A DNA stretch of 14,577 bases from JBNKLG01 sp050292235. Its GTDB lineage: Bacteria > Pseudomonadota > Gammaproteobacteria > Chromatiales > Chromatiaceae. The notes under the pieces are model-generated. The model worked only from the letters and a program-made list of their open reading frames with translations, was not told the origin of the DNA and ran no database searches. A program made the translations under genes and the position numbers. Location of the stretch: positions 1 through 14,577 of the forward strand of contig JBNKLG010000074.1 in assembly GCA_050292235.1 (NCBI GenBank), in the 5' to 3' direction. Positions 5,828-13,083 of the stretch are shown one piece after another; positions within the stretch are counted from its first letter, which is position 1; each line of letters starts with the position of its first letter.

Positions 5828-7813
5828 CTAGTAGATCAGGTTCATCACGAACATCATGACCGTTAGAAAAAGCAGGGTCATGATACCACCGGCCTTCATG
5901 AAGTCGGGTACGCGATAGCCACCAGGCCCCATGATGAGCGCATTGACCTGATGGGTTGGGATGAGGAAGGAGTTGGAGGTGGCGATGGCCACAGTCAGAG
6001 CAAAAACTGCCGGATTGCCACCGGCGCCAATGGCGATATTGACCGCTAAAGGAACCAGCAAGACAGTGGCGCCCACATTGGACATGACCAGCGTGAAAAA
6101 GGTGGCCAGCACAGCCACCGCCGCTTGTATTACCCAGATCGGCATATCGCCGACTACCAAGAGTACCTGTTCGGCAATCCATTTGGCCGTTCCCGTGGTC
6201 TCCACCGCCAGCCCCAGGGGAATGAGTGAGGCGAGCAGAAAGACGGTTTTCCAGCTGACGGCGGCATAGGCCTCCTCGATGTTGAGCACGCCGGACAGCA
6301 CCATACCGATGGCACCGGTCAACAGGGCCACCGAAAGCCGAATGTCGGTGAATAGCACCATGGAGAGGGCAATGCCAAAGAAGATGGCTGCCGGAAGTAC
6401 CTTGTTGGGTCGCAGCTCTTCACGGGGATATTCGCTGGTCACCACCACAAAGTTGCGATCTTTCTCGATGCGTGCCAGGGCATCCCAGGCAGTGTGAACC
6501 ACCAGAGTATCGCCAGCCTGGAAGGGGACATTGCGGATATCCTCGCCTTCCCGCAGGGTCTTGCTGTTGCGGTGTAGCCCGATCATGGCAAGCCCGGTGG
6601 TTTTGCGTAGCCAGAGATCGCGGGCGCTCTTTCCAATGAGGCTGGAGCCTGGTGGAATCAACACCTCGGCAATCCCCGCCTTGGTGGTCGCCAGGGATTC
6701 GGAGAAGGCTCGCAGTTCGGTGCGCTGTTTGAGGCCATATTTTTCGCAGAAATGGGTCAGATCCTGGGGGTCAGCAACGATGCCCAGCACCATCTCAGCG
6801 CGAAAAACGGTGTCGCGGGCAATGGTGCCCGGCCCAATGCGGGACTCCTCCCCCGATCGCTGGCTGGCGATAACCCGGATACGATGGCTGGTTTCCACAT
6901 CGTCCAGGCTTACGCCGATCAGGGCGCTGCCCTCGGGCACCACAATCTCGCTCAGGGCATAGTCGACGCCATAGACCTCATGGAAATAGCGCATGGGATC
7001 TGTGGCGCTGGTGCTGCTTTCACTCTTGGTGGCAGGCAGCACGAAACGCCCGGCCAGCACAAAGTAGATAATACCGGTGGAGACCAGGGCAATGCCCACC
7101 GGGGTGACGGAAAAGAGGCCCCAGAGCTGCATCTGCTGTTCGGGTGGCAGGGCCTTGTTGGAAGTCAGGATGAGATCGTTGAGCAGAATCAGCGGGCTGG
7201 ATCCGACCATGGTCATGGTGCCGCCGAGAATGGCGGTGAAGCCCATGGGCATCAGCAAGCGCGACATGGGCAGCCCTGAGCGGGCCGAGATGCGCGAGAC
7301 CACCGGAAGGAACAGGGCGGCAGCGCCTACATTCTGCATAAAGGAAGAGATGAAGCCGACCGTTGCGGAGATGATCGGGATGATGCGCTTTTCTGTGGTG
7401 CCGCCTACCTTCAGAATAAAGGCGGCCACCTTGCTCATGAGACCGGTTTTGTCGAGTCCGGCGCCAATGATCATGACCGCAATGATAGAGATCACTGCGT
7501 TGGAAGCGAAGCCATCAAACAGATGTTTGTTATCGATCAGGCCCTTTTCCAGGCCCATTAACGGGGCCAGCAGAGAGGTGAGGCCCAGCAATACCATGAC
7601 GGTGACCGCAGCCACATCCACGCCCACCACCTCGAAAGCAAAGAGGTAAATGGTGAGTACCAGTATGGCGCTGACCCAGGCAATCTCGACGCTGGGTACC
7701 ACAAAGGCCAGATAGATGCTCAAAGCAGCGAAAAGGAAAGCTGCAATCAGCTGTTTCGTTGAGAGAATGCCCGGCATGGTTACGGATTTTTCTTCATCAG
7801 CCAGTCTATTCAT
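5828..7813 (-). CDS. SLC13/DASS-family anion transporter with two RCK_C (TrkA-C) domains
   Basis: 661 residues. The N-terminal half holds several membrane helices (about 18-260). A cytoplasmic insert follows with two RCK_C-like domains (about 278-358 and 378-458; ALIGVSLDD and SLIGKSARDL are typical motifs). A second membrane half runs from about 470 to 660. Both halves carry the family's re-entrant signature: MQNVGAAALFLP (159-170) and MSNVGATVLLVP (577-588). Members with this layout are usually annotated as sodium/sulfate or dicarboxylate symporters. Sulfate or another oxidised sulfur anion is attractive near a sulfur-oxidation module, but the substrate cannot be read. The RCK_C domains probably bind a small regulatory ligand. 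ATG at 7813 was kept; a second in-frame ATG lies at 7777, and neither has a strong ribosome site. The gene lies just upstream of the two-component genes. Confidence 0.9.
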   Translation of the reverse strand: MNRLADEEKSVTMPGILSTKQLIAAFLFAALSIYLAFVVPSVEIAWVSAILVLTIYLFAFEVVGVDVAAVTVMVLLGLTSLLAPLMGLEKGLIDNKHLFDGFASNAVISIIAVMIIGAGLDKTGLMSKVAAFILKVGGTTEKRIIPIISATVGFISSFMQNVGAAALFLPVVSRISARSGLPMSRLLMPMGFTAILGGTMTMVGSSPLILLNDLILTSNKALPPEQQMQLWGLFSVTPVGIALVSTGIIYFVLAGRFVLPATKSESSTSATDPMRYFHEVYGVDYALSEIVVPEGSALIGVSLDDVETSHRIRVIASQRSGEESRIGPGTIARDTVFRAEMVLGIVADPQDLTHFCEKYGLKQRTELRAFSESLATTKAGIAEVLIPPGSSLIGKSARDLWLRKTTGLAMIGLHRNSKTLREGEDIRNVPFQAGDTLVVHTAWDALARIEKDRNFVVVTSEYPREELRPNKVLPAAIFFGIALSMVLFTDIRLSVALLTGAIGMVLSGVLNIEEAYAAVSWKTVFLLASLIPLGLAVETTGTAKWIAEQVLLVVGDMPIWVIQAAVAVLATFFTLVMSNVGATVLLVPLAVNIAIGAGGNPAVFALTVAIATSNSFLIPTHQVNALIMGPGGYRVPDFMKAGGIMTLLFLTVMMFVMNLIY

Positions 7814-7904
7814 TTAGCTTTTCTCTGCTGGGTCAATTCATGCCAAATCTATCACGGGTGGATCTTGGGGTGAAACAGCGAATGCTGATGTAAACACGCC
7901 GGGC

Positions 7905-8840
7905 CTAAGAGCGAGAGGTCTGTCTCGGATCAACATCAGGTCCTGGCCTCGGTAATCCCAATGCCAGGATACCCAAAACCAGAGTGACGCCCAGTAAAAA
8001 GAGATGCAGGTTGGCCGCTCCGGCGACGACGCTGTTGGCATTGATCCCCAATGGAGCCAGTACCATCACCATGGCCAATTCGTAACTGCCCGAGCCAGCC
8101 ACCCCGTGCACCGGAAGTACCGAGCTGAGCTCGGCACCCATGACACCCAGCAGGGCCTGCCACCATGGCAGGGGTAAAAAATGGAGCAGAATGGCGCCGA
8201 AGGCCATCAACTTGCTGCCCCAGATCAGTGCTGTCCAGAGGTAGAGACGTAGAAAGGCTGGTTGTCGCTCTGGCAAGGCCAGTAACAAGTGGCATAGGGT
8301 ACCAGCTAACCTACTTTCTTTTTGCTGAAGCCAGGGCAGTCCCAATGTGCGCAGTGGGTAGAGCCACCATAGGGTGGATAACCAGATCAACAGTGGTAGC
8401 AGCCAGAGGATTTCTCTCTGACGCAACCAAAGGGCGATCAGGCCCATGGCCAACAAAAGGTGCAGATCCAATGCCCGTAACCAGAGCAGCGACAGACTGC
8501 TGTCGATCATTGACAGGCCGAAATAGCGTTTCATCAGCAAGGGGAAGGCAGCTTCACCTGCCCGCATTGGCAGCAGATTGTTGGCAACGTTGTGCAGGAT
8601 ACTGAGCCGTAGTGTCGGTAGAAAACGCCCCTGAAGAACGCTATGGCAACAGTCGTAGATGCGCACTGCCCGTAGCAGATAGCTGATCAGGCTCAACAGC
8701 AGGAGCAGGCTGAGCCAGAAGAGGCTGATTTGTCGCCAGGGAGTGATCAGGGCAGACCAGCCAATGCGGGTCTGCAGCCAATAGAGCAGGGTGGCCAGGA
8801 TCAGCCCGCCGATGCCCCAGTCACGCCAACGGATCTTCAC
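7905..8840 (-). CDS. Lysylphosphatidylglycerol synthase TM-region/flippase-like membrane protein (UPF0104-type)
   Basis: 311 residues, very rich in Leu and Trp, with about seven to eight predicted membrane helices throughout. The motif NNLLPMRAGEAAFPLL (87-102) and the later GVAGSGSYE (246-254) are hallmarks of the PF03706 family. That family comprises the membrane part of LPG synthases and stand-alone homologues thought to move or modify lipids. No soluble aminoacyl-transferase domain follows, so it is not a full MprF and should not be assumed to lysinylate lipids. It starts at GTG overlapping the stop of the MscS-type gene by four bases (GTGA), indicating tight translational coupling. A role in envelope lipid handling is inferred. 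Confidence 0.82.
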   Translation of the reverse strand: MKIRWRDWGIGGLILATLLYWLQTRIGWSALITPWRQISLFWLSLLLLLSLISYLLRAVRIYDCCHSVLQGRFLPTLRLSILHNVANNLLPMRAGEAAFPLLMKRYFGLSMIDSSLSLLWLRALDLHLLLAMGLIALWLRQREILWLLPLLIWLSTLWWLYPLRTLGLPWLQQKESRLAGTLCHLLLALPERQPAFLRLYLWTALIWGSKLMAFGAILLHFLPLPWWQALLGVMGAELSSVLPVHGVAGSGSYELAMVMVLAPLGINANSVVAGAANLHLFLLGVTLVLGILALGLPRPGPDVDPRQTSRS

Positions 8841-9937
8841 TTCTGGGAATCAACCTGATGCAGCATGGGCGTGGCCAGACTGATGCCATGTTCTGCGGCA
8901 GCCTGGATGATGATTTCCAGAAAAAGCTGGCGGGTTTTCAGCAGTTCGCGTACCGCTTTAGTGTAGAAAAAGATCGACCAGGTGATAGCGAAGTCACCGG
9001 CTTCGGTGGTTCGCACATCCATAGGCTGGAGCGCCTCCAGGGCCACGTTCCCCGAGTTCAAAGCACGCTGGTGGGCTTCGGCAAACATCTTTTTGACCTT
9101 GTCGGCAGGGGCATCGTAACCGATCTTGAAATCCAACCGCTCCCGTAGCCCTTTGGCTGAGGCGAATTTGGAGAGGTTGTGGATGGTGAGGTCGCGCAGG
9201 CGGGCGTTCTTGAACATGATGCGGTGATTGTTGATCAGGTTCAGCAGTTCGGTATGGAAGATCTTGGTTTTGTAGACCACAGCGATCAGGGTTTCACCGT
9301 TATCCCGCAGCTGTACCACGTCACCTTCCTGAATCATCCGGCTGTTGAGGATGACCAGCCCCGAGATCAGATCCGGTGCCCAGGAGCCCTGGGTCAGTGC
9401 AAAAAAGACGCCGATGAGGCCGATCACACCACCCGCCTCCAGCAGACTCTCAAATCCCAGGATGCGGATGGCGGCCACGGCGGCCAGGATGAAGATGAAA
9501 ATTCCGGACAGAAGGCTGAGCACCCGCGCATTGTAGGTCTCGGTCATGCGCTTGCTGCCGTCTACTTCACGCTCGCGCCCGAAGCGTTTTTTGATGAAGT
9601 AGTTCAGCAGGTGAAAACTCAGGTAGGCCAGATAGCCCATGACCAGCAGGGCCAACAGTCGGGTGATCCAGGAGTTGTCGGCCATGGGCAGGAAGATGCC
9701 ATGGAAAAGAACGAAAAAAAGGAGCAGCAGGTTGGCGACGCGAAACAGGTGCAGACGGGTGCCACCCCCGTTGCCCTCTTTCTCCGGTGCCAGTCGGTTG
9801 ATGATGAAACGGGAGAAGATCAGCAACAGAAGATTCACCATCATCAGGGTGAAATTGAGCAGAGAAAGCTGACCCAAGAGCTGCCAAAAATGATCGAGTG
9901 ACATAACGATAATGAAAAACTGGCCTGTTGAGGTCAC
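8837..9937 (-). CDS. MscS-family mechanosensitive ion channel
   Basis: 366 residues with about four N-terminal helices (about 24-45, 65-84, 92-115, 138-160), then the pore-lining region and beta domain. The motif GVIGLIGVFFALTQGSWAPDLISGLVI (170-196, quoted in two parts: GVIGLIGVFFALTQG and SWAPDLISGLVI) followed by EGDVVQL is diagnostic of MscS. The C-terminal alpha/beta region (about 265-355) is present and complete. It should release solutes on hypo-osmotic stress, although some MscS relatives have other roles. The GTG start at 9937 is preceded by AGGA at short distance; ATG at 9904 (MSLDHFW) is a possible shorter start. It is coupled to the flippase-like gene by a GTGA overlap, so the pair is likely a functional unit at the inner membrane. 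Confidence 0.92.
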   Translation of the reverse strand: MTSTGQFFIIVMSLDHFWQLLGQLSLLNFTLMMVNLLLLIFSRFIINRLAPEKEGNGGGTRLHLFRVANLLLLFFVLFHGIFLPMADNSWITRLLALLVMGYLAYLSFHLLNYFIKKRFGREREVDGSKRMTETYNARVLSLLSGIFIFILAAVAAIRILGFESLLEAGGVIGLIGVFFALTQGSWAPDLISGLVILNSRMIQEGDVVQLRDNGETLIAVVYKTKIFHTELLNLINNHRIMFKNARLRDLTIHNLSKFASAKGLRERLDFKIGYDAPADKVKKMFAEAHQRALNSGNVALEALQPMDVRTTEAGDFAITWSIFFYTKAVRELLKTRQLFLEIIIQAAAEHGISLATPMLHQVDSQK

Positions 9938-10147
9938 CTATCCTGCCCCAAGGACATCATTTCAACAACCTGAGGCGTGATTGAGTGCCTGTGACGAAAT
10001 GGTTTGCTATTGGTATCACACAGCTTACCTGGAAACGGCCTTCGGATGGCGCAGGTAACACAATAAGCACACTCTGGCCACGCAAAAATCACATGAGAAA
10101 GGCTTAAGCTGTGACGACATTTCGCCAAGACATAGGAGGCTCCTCTC

Positions 10148-10222
10148 ATGCAGACAAGTAGGCAATGGTTGAAAGGCTATCGTTCCCGCCAGGAAAAAGT
10201 GAGTCTGGAAATCCATCCGTGA
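10148..10222 (+). CDS. Possible 24-residue leader/small protein with strong Shine-Dalgarno
   Basis: An ATG at 10148 lies eight bases after a perfect AGGAGG (10134-10139), one of the best ribosome sites in the window. It opens a 24-codon ORF reading MQTSRQWLKGYRSRQ followed by EKVSLEIHP. The peptide is basic and not hydrophobic. Its TGA stop (10220-10222) overlaps a GTG (10219-10221) that opens the 120-residue frame downstream, giving a GTGA coupling junction. Three readings remain: a leader peptide, a small independent protein, or the true N-terminus of the downstream protein separated by a frameshift. No family was recognised. Confidence 0.45.
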   Translation: MQTSRQWLKGYRSRQEKVSLEIHP

Positions 10223-10581
10223 AATCAGATCCGACAAACCCGGGAAAATGTACCCACAACCTGGTCAGGGGAGGCAAACTGCTTTCAGGAACTGCCATCG
10301 TTGGATTGGTTGGCTGGCTGGAAAGTGGCGAAACGGAGTGCTATTACACAACGGAGCTCTTTGCGCAATATCGTTATTGTGGCAAGGAGTACGTGCCCGA
10401 AGAGAGTCCTCTGAATCCTGGTGTGTTATGGGTGTTGATTGGTGTTTTTGTGGCGGGACTCTTTCTGCTCTCTATTGGGAGAAAGCAGAAAAGATCAGAT
10501 GGCAAAGACAAGGCCACAAAATCTGTCCAGTCGTTGCGTCAGTGCCAACGTCGAAACAATCTGGACAGGAAATGGCCTTGA
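10219..10581 (+). CDS. Possible small two-helix membrane protein, unrecognised
   Basis: Read from the GTG at 10219, this is 120 residues. A weakly hydrophobic helix (about 19-33, LLSGTAIVGLVGWL) precedes a polar loop of about 35 residues with two cysteines (GETECYYTT and YRYCGKEY). A strong helix follows (about 67-87, PGVLWVLIGVFVAGLFLLSIG), then a very basic tail (RKQKRSDGKDK). The loop would face the periplasm, where the cysteines could form a disulfide. The frame is also open back to an ATG at 10165, but that start has no convincing ribosome site. The last 43 bases overlap the 3' end of the convergent potassium channel gene. The family is unknown. It is less certain than its neighbours, and could be the C-terminal part of a frameshifted gene starting at 10148. 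Confidence 0.42.
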   Translation: MKSDPTNPGKCTHNLVRGGKLLSGTAIVGLVGWLESGETECYYTTELFAQYRYCGKEYVPEESPLNPGVLWVLIGVFVAGLFLLSIGRKQKRSDGKDKATKSVQSLRQCQRRNNLDRKWP

Positions 10582-12239
10582 TCGGCCTCTCTGTTCAGCA
10601 CGTAGCTTAGCGCGTATTCGTTTTGCAGGGTCCACTCCATGCGACTGCGTACTCCGGCGCGCGAGCAAAACAGAAGGTCATCCCCCAAGGTCAAGCGGGT
10701 ATCCAGTGGGGGCATCAAGACCAGCTCTTTGCGATGGATCATAAGCAGGGGGATGGCGTCGAGCTGTCTGTTCCGATCATTGGGGTCACGCAACAGATCT
10801 CCCAGTCGCAGGCCATGGCCATAATCCAGATGTCGATGTACCGCATAGCCCTGCTCGGCGGTCAGGCCCAGTTCCCAGACATCCGGTGGTCTGTCTTCGG
10901 CCAGAGCGGAGAGACGGCTGATGAGTTCACAGGCCCATTCGTCGGTCTGGTAGAGCGCCAGGCTCAGGAACTCGTGCAACAGGGGCGTCCCCAGCAGCAC
11001 CCGCACCCGGTTGCCGATGATCCCGCTCGGTTGCATGACGATCTCGGCATCGAGCGCCTCAAACAGGGCCTTGTTTTCATGCTGGTTCTGGCGGGCCACG
11101 ACGAAAAGATCCGGGTTGATCTCCCGAGCTGTCATGACAATGGAAAGATTATTCACGTCGTTATCGGTTCCGGCCACGATACCGACAGCATTGTCGATAT
11201 CCGCCTCTTGCAAGGTCTTTACCTCGGTACCCCAGCCGGTGATGCAATGGGCATCGGGCAGGCCGGTTTTGTCTGGACTGGATTCGATGACGGTGATTCG
11301 AACACCTTCGTCTTTCAGTCGCTTATAAAGCGCTTTGCCAAAACGGCCATAGCCACAGACCACCCAATGGCCCTCGTTGGGTGGATAGACCGGCTCCTGT
11401 AAAGGGTTTTCGACCAGGCCACCCAGCCACTCCTGCAACAGATAGAGACAGGGTGCCTGCATGGCCGTGGCCAGGTGAATGGCAAAGGTGTCGTAGGGGT
11501 CGATGATGAAATCGGTGCCAAAGGAGGCCATGTTGGCCTCGATCTCATGGGAATCGGCGCGACAGAGCACCTGGATGTTCGGGTGCAGCAGCTTGCTGGA
11601 CACGGCGACTTTAAGATTGATTTCACTGTTACTGGTCAGGGCGGCGACCCCGGCGCACATGGGGTGTTTGAGGCCCGCCTTGAGCAGGTTGTCCGGTTTG
11701 GTGGAATCGCCCTGCAAGGCAGGCACCATGATGGGCAGATTTTGTAGCTGCAGGTCGTTGATGCGCTGCTGACTGGGATCGATCACCACCGCCAGCTGGT
11801 GGCGGTGGATCAGGGTTTCCACCAGTACCTGACCGGTATCCCCATAGCCACACACCAGGTAAAAAGGTTCACGGATGCGCTGCACTTGACGGGCAAAACG
11901 GCGTTCGATAAAGGAGTTTTGGAACCCCTTGTCCTGCAACAGCGCCAATAGGGTGCCAATGGCATAGATCCAGACAATCACCGAGGCGTAGATCACCACC
12001 AGGGTCCAGAGGCGTTGTGGGTCGGTAAAGCTGTTGGGAATCTCGCCAAAGCCGATGGTAGTGGCAGTATAGCTGACAAAATAGAAGGCGTGAAAAAAGC
12101 TCATGGAGACGGGGTTGCCATTGGCATCCTGTCCCGGTATCAGTACCATCCCCAATACGGAGACGGCATAGACCAGTATCAGCGAGAGCAAGGGCGCACG
12201 CATGCGCCGCAAGATCAGGAAAATAATGTTATCCAGCAT
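10539..12239 (-). CDS. Potassium channel protein with two RCK (TrkA-N) domains
   Basis: 566 residues. TM1 (about 14-34), a pore helix with selectivity filter TIGFGE (61-66) and TM2 (about 78-101) form a two-helix ion channel unit. Two Rossmann RCK/TrkA-N domains follow: VCGYGDTGQ (129-137) and VVCGYGRFGKAL (293-304). After the first glycine motif the strand end VVIDPSQQR carries an Asp typical of NAD(H)-binding RCK folds. The C-terminus (about 415-566) holds further RCK_C-like sequence. The filter has Phe and Glu where TVGYGD is the classic form; such variants occur in bacterial channels. The protein should gate K+ flux in response to a nucleotide or ion ligand. It lies 25 bases downstream of a small membrane protein gene and is probably co-transcribed with it. 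Confidence 0.93.
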   Translation of the reverse strand: MLDNIIFLILRRMRAPLLSLILVYAVSVLGMVLIPGQDANGNPVSMSFFHAFYFVSYTATTIGFGEIPNSFTDPQRLWTLVVIYASVIVWIYAIGTLLALLQDKGFQNSFIERRFARQVQRIREPFYLVCGYGDTGQVLVETLIHRHQLAVVIDPSQQRINDLQLQNLPIMVPALQGDSTKPDNLLKAGLKHPMCAGVAALTSNSEINLKVAVSSKLLHPNIQVLCRADSHEIEANMASFGTDFIIDPYDTFAIHLATAMQAPCLYLLQEWLGGLVENPLQEPVYPPNEGHWVVCGYGRFGKALYKRLKDEGVRITVIESSPDKTGLPDAHCITGWGTEVKTLQEADIDNAVGIVAGTDNDVNNLSIVMTAREINPDLFVVARQNQHENKALFEALDAEIVMQPSGIIGNRVRVLLGTPLLHEFLSLALYQTDEWACELISRLSALAEDRPPDVWELGLTAEQGYAVHRHLDYGHGLRLGDLLRDPNDRNRQLDAIPLLMIHRKELVLMPPLDTRLTLGDDLLFCSRAGVRSRMEWTLQNEYALSYVLNREADQGHFLSRLFRRWH

Positions 12240-12264
12240 GGCAGGTCAGAGACCCTGAGCGATT

Positions 12265-12648
12265 TTAGCGTCGTAGCATGGTGGTTTCGATCAGCAAAAG
12301 TATGACCGAGATGACGTTGGCCAACATGGCACCGCCAGCCAGAGCTACGATGGAGGACATGCCCTCTGCGGTGAGACCAGCCTCAGAAAAGTGGGTAGCC
12401 GCTCCCCAGACCAGGGCAGCGGCAAAAAGCTGTAATAGGGCAACCAGGCTGGTGGAGAGCATGATGGCACCCAGCTGGGTGCGGTCACCCAGCTTGAGCA
12501 CGGTGGCGATCAGATTCACCAGAATGACCGCAAAGAGTTCCATCACGGGGTGGTGCGCAGGATTGTCGATGTCCCCCATGACGAAGCCATAATTGAGTGT
12601 CAAAGCCAAAACAATAAAAAAGCCGAAGACCACTTTTTCCGGATTCAT
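12265..12648 (-). CDS. Small conserved-looking membrane protein preceding the K+ channel
   Basis: 127 residues from the ATG at 12648, which has a good AAGGGGAG site. The longer upstream frame lacks a ribosome site. Four helices are likely (about 5-24, 33-52, 58-80, 99-122). Short polar loops carry GDIDNPAHHPVMELF (25-39), with two adjacent histidines, and KLGDRTQLG (52-60). The sequence resembles, from memory, a small gammaproteobacterial family of unknown function (possibly DUF6394), but this was not verified. Immediate placement upstream of the potassium channel gene, same strand, suggests an accessory or regulatory subunit of that channel. That is inference only. Confidence 0.75.
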   Translation of the reverse strand: MNPEKVVFGFFIVLALTLNYGFVMGDIDNPAHHPVMELFAVILVNLIATVLKLGDRTQLGAIMLSTSLVALLQLFAAALVWGAATHFSEAGLTAEGMSSIVALAGGAMLANVISVILLLIETTMLRR

Positions 12649-12677
12649 GGCGCTCCCCTTGGGCAAGAAATTAAGAT

Positions 12678-12752
12678 CGTTGAGTGCAGCAAGGCAGACT
12701 ATCGCTTTATTCTGCATTCGGAAAAGTGCAATAATCGGGTAGGCGCTCAACG
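12678..12752. repeat. Interrupted inverted repeat in the divergent intergenic region
   Basis: CGTTGAGTGC (12678-12687) pairs with GCGCTCAACG (12743-12752) with one mismatch, 55 bases apart. It lies between the divergently transcribed channel operon (minus) and symporter operon (plus). It could be paired sites for a dimeric regulator controlling one or both operons. No known operator was recognised. Confidence 0.3.
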
Positions 12753-12781
12753 AAGTGCCTCATTCTAAACCTGCTTACCCT

Positions 12782-12795
12782 AATAATGAATTATT
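12782..12795 (+). promoter_or_regulatory. AT-rich palindrome just upstream of the DUF4212-type gene
   Basis: AATAAT-GA-ATTATT is a perfect 6-base-arm palindrome ending three bases before the ribosome-binding site GGAG (12798-12801). It may be an operator or part of the -10 region. Function is not established. Confidence 0.3.
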
Positions 12796-12811
12796 CCGGA
12801 GACCTCATCCT

Positions 12812-13069
12812 ATGACCGATTCTGACCGCTCGGCCTATTGGCGGGCTAATGTCCGTCTGGTTCTCGTCTTATTGACGATCTGGTTTATCGTTTCTTATCT
12901 GTTTGGCATCCTGCTGGTGGAGCCCATGAACGCCTTCTCTTTGGGCGGCTATAAACTGGGCTTTTGGTTTGCTCAACAGGGTTCCATCTACACCTTCCTG
13001 GTGTTGATTTTTGTTTATGTCATAAAAATGAACGCGCTTGATCGCAAGCACGGCGTGCAAGAAGACTGA
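12812..13069 (+). CDS. DUF4212-type small subunit of a sodium/solute symporter
   Basis: 85 residues from ATG 12812, with GGAG ten bases upstream. The first helix (about 17-38, LVLVLLTIWFIVSYLFGILL) is followed by a conserved polar segment (EPMNAFSLGGYKLGFWFAQQGS). A second helix (about 59-77, IYTFLVLIFVYVIKM) leads to a charged tail. This is the standard layout of the DUF4212 family, whose members nearly always sit directly ahead of a VC_2705-type sodium/solute symporter gene, as here (15-base gap to the symporter GTG). It is believed to be the small partner of a two-component symporter. Its function in transport is not known. Confidence 0.9.
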   Translation: MTDSDRSAYWRANVRLVLVLLTIWFIVSYLFGILLVEPMNAFSLGGYKLGFWFAQQGSIYTFLVLIFVYVIKMNALDRKHGVQED

Positions 13070-13083
13070 GGGGGCTATTGACT

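Noticed and set aside
5961..7649. Plus-strand open frames of 72-190 residues over the SLC13 gene
   Set aside because: Shadow frames with biased composition, opposite an intact 661-residue transporter.
9179..9901. 240-residue plus-strand frame over the MscS gene
   Set aside because: Gln/Asp/His-rich antisense shadow of a well-supported channel.
9989..10020. CRP-like site (TGTGA ... TCACA)
   Set aside because: The half-sites are more than 20 bases apart, not the six-base spacing of a CRP operator.
9934..10149. 71-residue minus-strand frame whose stop overlaps the MscS GTG start (GTGA)
   Set aside because: The overlap is suggestive of coupling, but there is no ribosome site at its ATG, the composition is Cys/His/Arg-rich and no plausible fold is visible.
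10248..10610. 120-residue plus-strand frame overlapping the possible two-helix protein
   Set aside because: Trp/Cys-rich out-of-frame reading with no ribosome site. The alternative frame has better membrane topology and a coupled start.
10623..11402. 259-residue plus-strand frame over the potassium channel gene
   Set aside because: Antisense shadow of the RCK domains.
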